A stretch of 64,000 bases of DNA. Origin: Streptomyces sp. DT2A-34. Lineage in GTDB: Bacteria; Actinomycetota; Actinomycetes; Streptomycetales; Streptomycetaceae. Location: positions 1,302,001-1,366,000 of the forward strand of contig NZ_JASTWJ010000001.1 in NCBI RefSeq assembly GCF_030499515.1, in the 5' to 3' direction. Each line of letters opens with the position of its first letter. Within the stretch, counting starts at the first letter, position 1. Shown here piece by piece: positions 53,169 through 61,142 of the stretch. The notes beneath the pieces are model-generated. The model made no database searches, was not told the origin of the DNA, and worked only from the letters and a program-made list of their open reading frames with translations. The position numbers and the translations under genes were made by a program.

Positions 53169-55117
53169 TTGGCGAGCTCCAGCTTCGGGATCCCGGGCGG
53201 GTTCAGCCCGAAGACCTGGGCGTACAGGGAGAGTTCGGCCTCCAGGACACGGATCATCGTCTCCGCCCGCCGGAATCCGTGGCCCTCCCCCTCGAAGGCG
53301 ATGTAGGCGTGCGGTACCCGGCGGCCCTCCAGGCGGGCCAGGAACCGCTCGCACTGGGAGGGAGGGCAGATGACGTCGTCCAGGCCCTGCAGCAGCAGGA
53401 AGGGCGCGGTGAGTCGGTCGGCGTGCGCGGCGGGTGAGCGTTCCGCGTAGCGTGCCGGTACCTCGGCGAGCGGTCCGACCAGGGTCTCCAGGTACTGCGA
53501 CTCGAGGTCGTGGGTCTCTCCGGCGCCCCAGCCGGCCAGGTCGAGGATGGGGTAGAGGATCGTGCCGCAGGCGTAGACGTCGGTCGTGGTGAGCGACGCG
53601 GCCGCGGTCCAGCCGCCCGCGCTGCCGCCGCGGATGGCGAGCCGGTCGCGGTCGGCGGTGCCCTCGTCGGCGAGGGCGAGCGCGACGGCCGCGCAGTCCT
53701 CGACGTCGACCACGCCCCACTGCTCGCGCAGCCGGTCGCGGTAGGCCCTGCCGTAGCCGGTGGAGCCGCCGTAGTTGACCTCCGCGACCCCGATGCCGCG
53801 CGAGGTGAAGTAGGCGATGGCCAGGTCGAGCACGAGGGGTGCCCGTGAGGTGGGGCCGCCGTGCGCCCAGACGACGTACGGCGGCGGTGTGCCGCCGGGG
53901 GCGACGCAGCCGGGGTTGTGGGGCGGGTAGATGTGCGCGTGGATCTCGTCTCCGGCGGGGCCGGTGAAGGTGCGGATCTGCGGTTCGGGGTAGTAGGCGG
54001 GGTCGACGGCGTCGTCGTGCTCGGCGCCGATGACCCGGGCCCGGCCCGTACAGGTGTCGAGCTCGATCACCTCGTGCGCGCTGCGGGGGCTGGCGCCGAC
54101 GGCGACGACCCTCTCGCCGTGTACCGCGAGGGTGGGCTCGAACTCCGTCCAGGGGCCCGCCGCGTCGACGATCTCGCCGGTCTCCGGGTCGAGGATCCCG
54201 AGGGCGGTCGACCCGCGGCCGTGCACGACGGCGATCAGTGCGCCGGCCAGCGGGGCGAACCAGCGCAGGCCCGGCTTCCACAGCGGCCCGCCGAACTCCT
54301 CCTCGCGCGGGCACAGGGGTTCGCCGTCGCGGTAGAGGTTCCACCAGCCGCTGCGGTCGCTCGCGTACAGCAACCGGCCGTCCTGCGACCAGTCCACCTG
54401 CGCGATGGACTCCTGCGGGCCCCCGGCGACGGCCCGCGGGCCGCCGAGCGTGCCGTCGGCGCCGACCTCCGCGACCAGCAGCTCCGTACCGTCCCACGGC
54501 ATCCGCGGATGGTCCCAGACGAGCCACGCCGCGTGCCGCCCGTCGGGCGAGATCCGCGGCCCGGTGACGAACCGGTGCCGGTCGTCGGTGAGTTCGCGTA
54601 CGGCGTCCCGGTGCTGGGCCGCCGAGCCGTCCAGCGGGACAGCCGCCAGGACGCGTCGCACATCGGTGGGCCCGTCTCCCGTGAATTCCTCCATTACGCA
54701 CCACACTTCACCGAGTTCGAGCCGCACCTGCGGTTCCACCCAGCGCAGTCCACCGCCCACGGCGGACACGGGAGTGAGCGGACGCGGCTCGCCGCCCTCC
54801 TCGTACCGGTAGAGCCGCTGATCGGCGAAGTTGACGAAGACGACGAGCGGCCGGCCGTCGACCAGCATCCCCGCCCAGGGCTGTCCGCCGTACTCGACGA
54901 CCCGGCTGCGCACGTTCCACGGAGCGGGCAGCACCGACTCCTCCCGGCCGTCGGCCCACCGCCGCACGAGTGTGCGCCGCCCGCCTTCCGCGGGCCGAGC
55001 CTCGGTCCACCACGCCTCGTCGCCGACGAAGCCCACGTACTCGGGATGCCCGTCGTGTGTGGCGGCGAGGGCCGCGTCGATGGGCGAGGGCCAGGAACCA
55101 TACGCCAGCGTCCGCAC
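53165..55117 (-). CDS. S9-family prolyl oligopeptidase-like peptidase
   Basis: A 650-residue S9 peptidase. The first about 370 residues form a WD/beta-propeller-like domain (ISPDGRHAAWLVWDHPRMPWDG, DWSQDGRLLYASDRSG). The rest is an alpha/beta hydrolase with serine elbow IRGGSAGGWTAAA, aspartate region LLLQGLDDVICPP and histidine EGEGHGFR. It would cleave short peptides in the cytoplasm. Start GTG at 55117 follows GGGGAG at 12 bases; this start is less certain than others. Confidence 0.9.
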   Translation of the reverse strand: MRTLAYGSWPSPIDAALAATHDGHPEYVGFVGDEAWWTEARPAEGGRRTLVRRWADGREESVLPAPWNVRSRVVEYGGQPWAGMLVDGRPLVVFVNFADQRLYRYEEGGEPRPLTPVSAVGGGLRWVEPQVRLELGEVWCVMEEFTGDGPTDVRRVLAAVPLDGSAAQHRDAVRELTDDRHRFVTGPRISPDGRHAAWLVWDHPRMPWDGTELLVAEVGADGTLGGPRAVAGGPQESIAQVDWSQDGRLLYASDRSGWWNLYRDGEPLCPREEEFGGPLWKPGLRWFAPLAGALIAVVHGRGSTALGILDPETGEIVDAAGPWTEFEPTLAVHGERVVAVGASPRSAHEVIELDTCTGRARVIGAEHDDAVDPAYYPEPQIRTFTGPAGDEIHAHIYPPHNPGCVAPGGTPPPYVVWAHGGPTSRAPLVLDLAIAYFTSRGIGVAEVNYGGSTGYGRAYRDRLREQWGVVDVEDCAAVALALADEGTADRDRLAIRGGSAGGWTAAASLTTTDVYACGTILYPILDLAGWGAGETHDLESQYLETLVGPLAEVPARYAERSPAAHADRLTAPFLLLQGLDDVICPPSQCERFLARLEGRRVPHAYIAFEGEGHGFRRAETMIRVLEAELSLYAQVFGLNPPGIPKLELAK

Positions 55118-55134
55118 TGTCTGTCTCAACTCCC

Positions 55135-56439
55135 CTAAGCCGTCCGCAGAAACCGGTCGAGGACACGGACGCCGAAATGCAGCGCCTCCACCGGCACCCG
55201 CTCGTCGACGCCGTGGAACATGGCCCCGTAGTCGTAGCCGTCCGGCAGCTTCAGCGGGGAGAAGCCGTAGCCGGTGATGCCGAGCCGGGAGAACTGCTTG
55301 GCGTCCGTGCCGCCGGGCATGCAGTACGGCACGACGTGCCCCTCGGGCGCGAACTCCTCGACGGCGGCGCGCATCCTGGCGTACGTCGGCGAGTCCACCG
55401 GCGACTGGAGCGCCACCTCGCGATGGTGGAACTCCCACTCCACGTGGGGCCCGGTGAGTTCGTCGAGGGTGGCGTCGAACTCGTCCTCCATGCCGGGCAG
55501 ACAGCGGCCGTCGACGTAGGCCACGGCCTCGCCCGGGATGACGTTGACCTTGTAACCGGCTTCCAGCATCGTCGGGTTGGCGCTGTTGCGGACGGTCGCC
55601 TCGACGAGCCCGGCCGCCGGGCCGAGCTTCTCCAGCAGGCCGTCCACGTCGTCCAGGTCGGCCTCCAGGCCGTACAGCGCGGCGAGTTCGGTGAGGGCGG
55701 CACGGACCGTCGGGGTCAGCCGCAGCGGCCACTCGTGGGCGCCGATCCGGGTGACGGCGGCGGCGAGGCGGGTGACCGCGTTCTCCCGGTTGGGCCTGGA
55801 GCCGTGCGCGGCCCGCCCGCGTGCCGTGAGCTTGACCCAGCCGGTGCCGCGCTCCCCGGCCGCGATGGGATAGATCTGCCGCCCGCCACCGTCGTGGAAG
55901 GTGAAGGCACCGGCCTCGCTGATGCCCTCGGTGCAGCCCTCGAAGAGCCCCGCATGCCGGTCGGCGAGAAATCCGGAGCCGTCCTCGGCGCTCGCCTCCT
56001 CGTCGGCGGTGAACGCGATCACGACATCCCGCCGGGGCCGCACGCCTTCCCGCGCCCAGCCCCGGACGACCGCGAGGACCATCGCGTCCATGTTCTTCAT
56101 GTCGACCGCGCCCCGGCCCCAGACGACCCCGTCGCGGATCTCCCCGGAGAAGGGGTGCACGCTCCACTCGGCGGCCTGCGCGGGCACCACGTCCAGGTGG
56201 CCGTGGACGAGCAGCGCGTCCGCCGAGGGGTCGGTGCCCTCGACGCGGGCGACGACGTTCGTACGGCCGCTCGTGCGCTCCAGCAGGGTGGGCTCCAGGC
56301 CCGCCTCGGCCAGCCGCGCGGCGGCGTACTCGGCGGCGGGCCGCTCCTGGCAGTCGCCGCCGCCCCGGTTGGTCGTGTCGATGCGGATGAGGTCGGAGGT
56401 GAACGTCACGACCTCGTCCAGTGCCTGCCCGTCAGCCAT
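55135..56439 (-). CDS. M20-family metallopeptidase
   Basis: A 434-residue M20 zinc peptidase. Metal ligands: HGHLDVVP (His, Asp), GRGAVDMKNM (bridging Asp), the catalytic glutamate in TADEEASAEDGSG, and the late histidine AMFHGVDERVP. A dimerisation/lid domain lies at about 195-310. M20 enzymes here act as dipeptidases or aminoacylases. Overlaps the M55 gene by eight bases at its start. Confidence 0.92.
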   Translation of the reverse strand: MADGQALDEVVTFTSDLIRIDTTNRGGGDCQERPAAEYAAARLAEAGLEPTLLERTSGRTNVVARVEGTDPSADALLVHGHLDVVPAQAAEWSVHPFSGEIRDGVVWGRGAVDMKNMDAMVLAVVRGWAREGVRPRRDVVIAFTADEEASAEDGSGFLADRHAGLFEGCTEGISEAGAFTFHDGGGRQIYPIAAGERGTGWVKLTARGRAAHGSRPNRENAVTRLAAAVTRIGAHEWPLRLTPTVRAALTELAALYGLEADLDDVDGLLEKLGPAAGLVEATVRNSANPTMLEAGYKVNVIPGEAVAYVDGRCLPGMEDEFDATLDELTGPHVEWEFHHREVALQSPVDSPTYARMRAAVEEFAPEGHVVPYCMPGGTDAKQFSRLGITGYGFSPLKLPDGYDYGAMFHGVDERVPVEALHFGVRVLDRFLRTA

Positions 56440-57265
56440 ACTGCTCCTCCACCGCGGCCGAGACGATCGTGGTCACTGCCTTGAAGGTACGGATCGACTC
56501 GTACATCCGCTCGCTGGTGTACGCCACCTTCCGCTCCCCGATCCGTTCGACACCGGGGACGACGGTGGCGGCCATGGCGAGATGCTCGGCGTCGAACTCG
56601 ACGGCGACGGTGAAGGGGCCGCCGCTCACCGGCTCCTGACGGACCGCCAGCGCGGCCGCCTCCTTGGCGGCGGCCCGGATGTCCGCGGCGGTCCTGGCCG
56701 GCGTACGGCACACGGCCGCGTACCGTGAGACGTGGTCCTTGACGGCGACCTTCAACGCCCCGGGCGCGTATCCGAGCGCGTCCTCGCAGGCCACGTCGTC
56801 GCCGGTGACGAGCACGACGGGCACGCCGTACTCGGCGACGACGTGCGCGTTCAGCAGCCCCTCGCTCGCCCGTACGTCGTTCAGCCACACCCCGGTGATG
56901 GAGTTGGCGAGGTAGGTGTGTGCGAGGACGCCCTCCATACCGGCGCCCGCGTGGTAGCCGACGAAGGCGATGCCGTCGACGTCGCCGTGCTGCACGCCCT
57001 CGACCATGGACAGCGCCTTGTGCCGGCCGGTGAGCATCTCCGCCCGCTCGTCGAGCCGCTCCAGCAGGAGGTTGCGCATGGTCCAGTGCGCCTCGTTGAT
57101 GACGACCTCGTAGGCACCGCCGTCGAAGAAGCCCAGCACCGCGGCATTGACGTCCGAGGTGAACATCCCCCGGCACCGCTCCCACTGCGGCGTCCCGGGC
57201 AGCACGTCGGCCGGCCAGGTCACGCCGGTGGCGCCCTCCATGTCGGCGCTGATGAGGATCTTCAT
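56432..57265 (-). CDS. M55-family D-aminopeptidase (DppA-like)
   Basis: A 277-residue D-aminopeptidase homologous to Bacillus DppA. Zinc ligands Asp8 and Glu10 are in ILISADMEGATGV, with further histidines in VINEAHWTMRN and VGYHAGAG. It releases D-amino acids such as D-alanine from peptides. First gene of the M55-M20-S9-S66 cluster. The start at 57265 has only a weak GAGGAC upstream. Confidence 0.92.
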   Translation of the reverse strand: MKILISADMEGATGVTWPADVLPGTPQWERCRGMFTSDVNAAVLGFFDGGAYEVVINEAHWTMRNLLLERLDERAEMLTGRHKALSMVEGVQHGDVDGIAFVGYHAGAGMEGVLAHTYLANSITGVWLNDVRASEGLLNAHVVAEYGVPVVLVTGDDVACEDALGYAPGALKVAVKDHVSRYAAVCRTPARTAADIRAAAKEAAALAVRQEPVSGGPFTVAVEFDAEHLAMAATVVPGVERIGERKVAYTSERMYESIRTFKAVTTIVSAAVEEQYG

Positions 57266-57318
57266 ACCAGGCCCTGTCCTCTCCGGGTCAGAGAGCCGGC
57301 CGCCACGGCTCGGTGACA

Positions 57319-57429
57319 TCAATGATCGACATCGGTTTCGTCGGCGAGGGCAGCGTGAGTGTAGACCGACATCGTCGTGTCGACGTGGCTTTGCCCCAGG
57401 ATGGCCTGAGTCCGGCGCTCGGCGCCGCG
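57319..57429 (-). pseudogene. C-terminal remnant of a tyrosine recombinase (integrase)
   Basis: On the minus strand, between the stop of the neighbouring gene and the TGA at 57319-57321, 36 codons read as the end of a phage-type integrase: QAILGQSHVDTTMSVYTHAA, containing the LGQSH box II histidine region and the catalytic tyrosine in VYTHA, then a short acidic tail. The rest of the recombinase is gone. It marks a former integrative element. It is too short to appear in usual ORF calls. Confidence 0.75.
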
Positions 57430-58098
57430 TCAGAGCTCCGTTTCCAGCGAGTAGCTCAGCTCGCCGACACCGACGGGCGTCCAGGCGGCCCGCGGTTCGT
57501 CCTTGGTCCGGGCGACGTAGCGGCTGCGACGGGTGCCGGATGTGCGGGCCACGCGTACGACGCTGCAGGTCTGGTCCTCGATGAGGGCCAGCCGCACGTC
57601 CACGTCGCCGGATCGCCAGGCGTTCTCGTACGCGACCAGCAGGTGGGTGAGCGTCTTGGGCTGCATGACGTCGAAGGCCGGCGCCCACGGCGGCTCGCCC
57701 CAGTAGATCTCACCGACGACGCCGTCGGGCCAGGTGATGAAGAGGAACGTGGCCCGGATGTCGTTGTGGGCGGTGGCGACGTCGGTGGCGTAGAACTGCT
57801 CGATCTCCGCCGAGGTGCAGGCGGTCCTGAGCCGCAGCGTCCCGTCCGGGTTCGTCAGGAGGACCGCGTCGTTCTGGTCCCAGGCCGTCGTCGCCGTGTG
57901 CGGCGACACCACGTCCTGCGCGTCCTGGACGGAGGACCCCACGAGAACGCTCTCGTCCGCTGCCCCGCTCCCCGACGAACCGCCGGACCCCGAGGCGTCG
58001 CCGCCCTCGCGGCCGACCGCCCACGTCGCGCCCAGCGCGCCGATGAGCCCCACATTCGCCCTGCGTGTCAGGTCGCCCCGGGCGAGGAGAATCCTCAT
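57430..58098 (-). CDS. Hypothetical protein beside the integrase remnant
   Basis: A 222-residue protein I do not recognise. The first about 55 residues are basic, then Gly/Ser rich; one short hydrophobic stretch (NVGLIGALGATWAVG) could be a weak membrane anchor. The remainder looks like a compact alpha/beta domain (TSAEIEQFYATDVATAHNDI, ATFLFITWPDGVVGEIYWG, LTHLLVAYENAWRSGDVDVR). Codon use supports this strand over the antisense frame. The stop at 57430 abuts the integrase tail, so both may descend from one mobile element. Confidence 0.6.
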   Translation of the reverse strand: MRILLARGDLTRRANVGLIGALGATWAVGREGGDASGSGGSSGSGAADESVLVGSSVQDAQDVVSPHTATTAWDQNDAVLLTNPDGTLRLRTACTSAEIEQFYATDVATAHNDIRATFLFITWPDGVVGEIYWGEPPWAPAFDVMQPKTLTHLLVAYENAWRSGDVDVRLALIEDQTCSVVRVARTSGTRRSRYVARTKDEPRAAWTPVGVGELSYSLETEL

Positions 58099-58164
58099 GT
58101 CCCATCAGGCGAACGCCACTTTCGCGCCCCCGAGGCGCGCTTGTCAGCCACCCTGTACGGGCAC

Positions 58165-58345
58165 TACTGTCACCACGCCTTGGTGAACGGGAAATCCGGT
58201 GTGATGCCGGTGCGGCCCTCGCCACTGTGAATCGGGAAGTCCGGCTCCGGCCCTCACGGGCAGCCACTGGGTCCTTCGGGACCCGGGAAGGCGGAGCACG
58301 GGCGGTGGTACCCGTCAGCCAGGAGACCGGCCAAGGCGCGTCAAC
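58165..58345 (+). promoter_or_regulatory. Cobalamin riboswitch
   Basis: The B12 box AGCCAGGAGACCGGCC is at 58317-58332, preceded by the expected blocks GGTGAACGGGAAATCCGGTG near 58182 and CGCCACTGTGAATCGGGA near 58220, with paired GC-rich arms between (CACTGGGTCC...GGGACCCGGG). It lies directly upstream of cbiM. Cobalamin binding should lower expression of the cobalt transporter, probably by hiding the cbiM ribosome site or by termination. Confidence 0.9.
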
Positions 58346-58379
58346 CATCCACGAGGTGCTGGAGAGGGTCTGCTGAGCC

Positions 58380-59087
58380 ATGCACATAGCCGAGGGTTTC
58401 CTACCTCCGGCGCACGCGGTCGCCTGGGGCGTCGCGTCCGCGCCATTCGTCGTCCACGGAGTCAAGTCACTCACCCGTGAGGTCAGGGAGCACCCCGAGA
58501 GCACACTGCTCCTCGGCGCGTCCGGAGCCTTCACGTTCGTCCTGTCCGCGCTGAAGCTGCCCTCGGTGACCGGCAGCTGCTCGCATCCCACCGGCACCGG
58601 CCTCGGCGCCATCCTGTTCCGGCCGCCGATCATGGCGGTCCTGGGCACCATCACTCTGCTCTTCCAGGCGCTGCTGCTCGCGCACGGCGGCCTGACCACG
58701 CTCGGCGCCAACGTCTTCTCGATGGCGATCGTCGGGCCCTGGGCCGGATACGCCCTCTACAAACTGCTGCGGCGGTACGGCGTACCGCTGATGGTGGCGG
58801 TGTTCTTCGGGGCGTTCGTCGCCGACCTGTCCACCTACTGCGTCACCAGCGTCCAGCTCGCGCTCGCCTTCCCCGACCCGAGCAGCGGATTCCTGGGCGC
58901 GCTCGGCAAGTTCGGCTCCATCTTCGCCGTCACCCAGATCCCCCTCGCGGTGAGCGAGGGCCTGCTCACGGTGCTCGTGATGCGGCTGCTGGTGCAGTCC
59001 AGCAAGGGGGAACTGACCCGGCTGGGCGTGCTCCTCACCAAGAAGCAGTCCGGGACCGAGACCGAGACCGAGGCGGTGGGCCGATGA
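58380..59087 (+). CDS. cbiM: Cobalt ECF transporter substrate-capture protein CbiM
   Basis: A 235-residue membrane protein that binds Co2+. The N-terminal [17 protein letters not shown] holds the conserved metal-ligand Met1-His2, with a further histidine in [15 protein letters not shown]. About six transmembrane helices follow. Under the cobalamin riboswitch and first gene of cbiMNQO; overlaps cbiN by four bases. Confidence 0.96.
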   Translation: MHIAEGFLPPAHAVAWGVASAPFVVHGVKSLTREVREHPESTLLLGASGAFTFVLSALKLPSVTGSCSHPTGTGLGAILFRPPIMAVLGTITLLFQALLLAHGGLTTLGANVFSMAIVGPWAGYALYKLLRRYGVPLMVAVFFGAFVADLSTYCVTSVQLALAFPDPSSGFLGALGKFGSIFAVTQIPLAVSEGLLTVLVMRLLVQSSKGELTRLGVLLTKKQSGTETETEAVGR

Positions 59088-59458
59088 GCAGGAACACGAA
59101 GATCAACCTGTTGCTGCTGCTCGTCGTGGCCGCCCTCGCCGTGCTGCCGCTGGCCCTCGGCCTCGGCGACCACAAGGAGCAGCCGTTCACGGGCGCCGAC
59201 GGCGAGGCGGAGTCCGCGATCAGCGAGATCGAGCCGGACTACAAGCCGTGGTTCTCGCCGCTGTACGAGCCGCCGTCCGGTGAGATCGAGTCGGGCCTGT
59301 TCTCCCTCCAGGCGGCCCTCGGCTCCGGTGTCCTCGCCTACTACTTCGGCCTGCGGCGGGGGCGGCGGCAGGGTGAGCAGCGGGCGCTGGAACGGGAGCC
59401 GGAGACCGAGAGCGTGCCCAGCGGCACCTCGGGGAAGTCCCCCGCAGAACAGGACTGA
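59084..59458 (+). CDS. cbiN: Cobalt transporter small subunit CbiN
   Basis: A 124-residue protein with two transmembrane helices ([20 protein letters not shown] and [20 protein letters not shown]) flanking an extracellular loop with [20 protein letters not shown], the CbiN signature. It helps load metal into CbiM. A hydrophilic tail of about 30 residues is longer than usual. Confidence 0.94.
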   Translation: MSRNTKINLLLLLVVAALAVLPLALGLGDHKEQPFTGADGEAESAISEIEPDYKPWFSPLYEPPSGEIESGLFSLQAALGSGVLAYYFGLRRGRRQGEQRALEREPETESVPSGTSGKSPAEQD

Positions 59459-59464
59459 GCCCGC

Positions 59465-60214
59465 GTGCTGCCGATCGACGCGGCGGCGCACAGCAGTCGC
59501 TGGCGCCGCCGTCACCCCGTGGACAAGGCCGTGCTCGGGCTCGGTCTCACCGTGCTCGCGATCTCACTGCCGCCCTGGCCGGGCGCGGCCCTGGTGCTCC
59601 TGACGTCTCTCGTGGTGCTGCTGGGGCCGGCGGGCGTGCCTGGCCGCCGACTGTGGCGTGCCTACCGTGTGCCGTTGGGCTTCTGCGTGACCGGCGCGGT
59701 CACGTTGCTCGTCCAGGTCAGCGGGCCGGAGGGCTTCGTGTCCCTCGCCGACGACGGTCCGCTGCGCGCCGGTGAGCTGCTGCTGCGGACCTCGGCCGCC
59801 TCGCTCGGGGTACTGCTGTTCGCCTTCACCACCCCGATGTCCGACCTGCTGCCCCGCCTGGTGAAGGCCGGGGTGCCCGCGCCCGTCGTCGACGTCGCCC
59901 TGGTGACGTATCGCATGAGCTTCCTGCTGCTGGACTCGATGCGCCGGATCCGGGAGGCCCAGGCGGCCCGGCTCGGGCATGCCGGCCGGGCCGCGGAGTG
60001 GCGTTCCCTGGCCGGGCTCGGGGCCACCGCGTTCGTACGGGCCTTCGACCGGGCCACCCGGCTCCAGGCCGGGCTTGCCGGGCGCGGCTACGACGGCACC
60101 CTGCGCGTCCTGGTGCCCGAGGCCCGGGTCTCCGTCCGCTTCACGGCCGCGAGTTGCGCACTCCTCGCAGCGCTGGCCGCCGTCACCCTCGTACTGGAAA
60201 GGGCCCTGCCATGA
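59465..60214 (+). CDS. cbiQ: Cobalt ECF transporter transmembrane component CbiQ
   Basis: A 249-residue CbiQ (EcfT-like) protein that links CbiM to the ATPase. It has about five helices, and the coupling motifs with Ala-Arg-Gly pattern appear in REAQAARLGHAG and RLQAGLAGRGYDG. Start GTG at 59465, six bases after cbiN. Overlaps cbiO as ATGA. Confidence 0.94.
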   Translation: MLPIDAAAHSSRWRRRHPVDKAVLGLGLTVLAISLPPWPGAALVLLTSLVVLLGPAGVPGRRLWRAYRVPLGFCVTGAVTLLVQVSGPEGFVSLADDGPLRAGELLLRTSAASLGVLLFAFTTPMSDLLPRLVKAGVPAPVVDVALVTYRMSFLLLDSMRRIREAQAARLGHAGRAAEWRSLAGLGATAFVRAFDRATRLQAGLAGRGYDGTLRVLVPEARVSVRFTAASCALLAALAAVTLVLERALP

Positions 60215-61062
60215 GCGAGCCCACCGCACTGGTCGCCCTGCGGGGCGCGTCCTACGCCTACGAGGACGGCCCCGTCGTCCTCAGCGACCTCGACTTCGAC
60301 GTCCGCGAGGGGCGCGCGCTGGCGCTGCTCGGCCGCAACGGCAGCGGCAAGACCACGCTGATGCGGCTGCTCAGCGGCGGACTGCGCCCGCACGACGGGC
60401 GGTTGACGGTGGAGGGCGTGCCGGTCACGTACGACCGCAAGGGGCTGACCCGGCTGCGTACGACCGTGCAGTTGGTGGTGCAGGACCCCGACGACCAGCT
60501 CTTCGCCGCGTCCGTCGCCCAGGACGTCTCGTTCGGCCCGCTGAACCTCGGTCTGCCCGATGTCGAGGTGCGCGCGCGGGTCGACGAGGCGCTCGCCGCC
60601 CTGGACATCACCGCGCTGGCCGACCGGCCGACGCACCTGCTGTCGTACGGGCAGCGCAAGCGGACGGCCATCGCGGGGGCCGTCGCGATGCGGCCGCGTG
60701 TGCTGATCCTGGACGAACCGACCGCCGGTCTCGACCCGGACGGACAGGAGCGTCTGCTCGCCACCCTCGACGGGTTGCGTGCGAGGGGCACCACGGTGGT
60801 CATGGCCACCCACGACGTCGACCTGGCTCTGCGCTGGGCGGACGACGCGGCGCTGCTCACCCCGTCCGGTGCACGTACCGGTCCGGCGCCCGCGATGCTG
60901 GCCCGCACCGATCTCCTGCACCAGGCCGGCCTGCGGCTGCCGTGGGGGGTGGCGGCGGCCCGACTCCTGTGCTCGCACGGCCTGTTGACCGAGTCGGCGG
61001 CCGGTCCGCGCACCGCCGAGGACCTGGCCGCCCTCGTCTCGGAGGCGACATATGACCGCTGA
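60211..61062 (+). CDS. cbiO: Cobalt transporter ATPase CbiO
   Basis: A 283-residue ABC ATPase powering cobalt uptake. Walker A LGRNGSGKTTLMRLL, Q-loop VQDPDDQLFAA, signature LLSYGQRKRTAIAGAVAM, Walker B VLILDEPTAGLDP and switch histidine ATHDVDLA are all present. Start ATG overlaps the cbiQ stop. It ends the riboswitch-controlled operon. Confidence 0.95.
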   Translation: MSEPTALVALRGASYAYEDGPVVLSDLDFDVREGRALALLGRNGSGKTTLMRLLSGGLRPHDGRLTVEGVPVTYDRKGLTRLRTTVQLVVQDPDDQLFAASVAQDVSFGPLNLGLPDVEVRARVDEALAALDITALADRPTHLLSYGQRKRTAIAGAVAMRPRVLILDEPTAGLDPDGQERLLATLDGLRARGTTVVMATHDVDLALRWADDAALLTPSGARTGPAPAMLARTDLLHQAGLRLPWGVAAARLLCSHGLLTESAAGPRTAEDLAALVSEATYDR

Positions 61063-61087
61063 AAGCCATCAATGACTCATATTTTCT

Positions 61088-61137
61088 CTCACTCCCTGTT
61101 CCATGGGTCGACGTACGACGGGAGTTCGGGGAGTGAG
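61088..61137 (+). promoter_or_regulatory. Inverted repeat covering the permease ribosome site
   Basis: CTCACTCCC (61088-61096) is exactly complementary to GGGAGTGAG (61129-61137), which contains the ribosome-binding region six bases before ATG 61143. A second pair, GTTCC (61098-61102) and GGAAC (61138-61142), extends it. The fold would hide the ribosome site, so translation of the permease may be controlled. Confidence 0.4.
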
Positions 61138-61142
61138 GGAAC

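Noticed and set aside
57313..58230. 305-codon plus-strand frame opposite the hypothetical gene
   Set aside because: Composition is Val/Gly/Arg/Asp-rich without structure, and its end runs into the riboswitch region; the minus strand reads as a folded protein.
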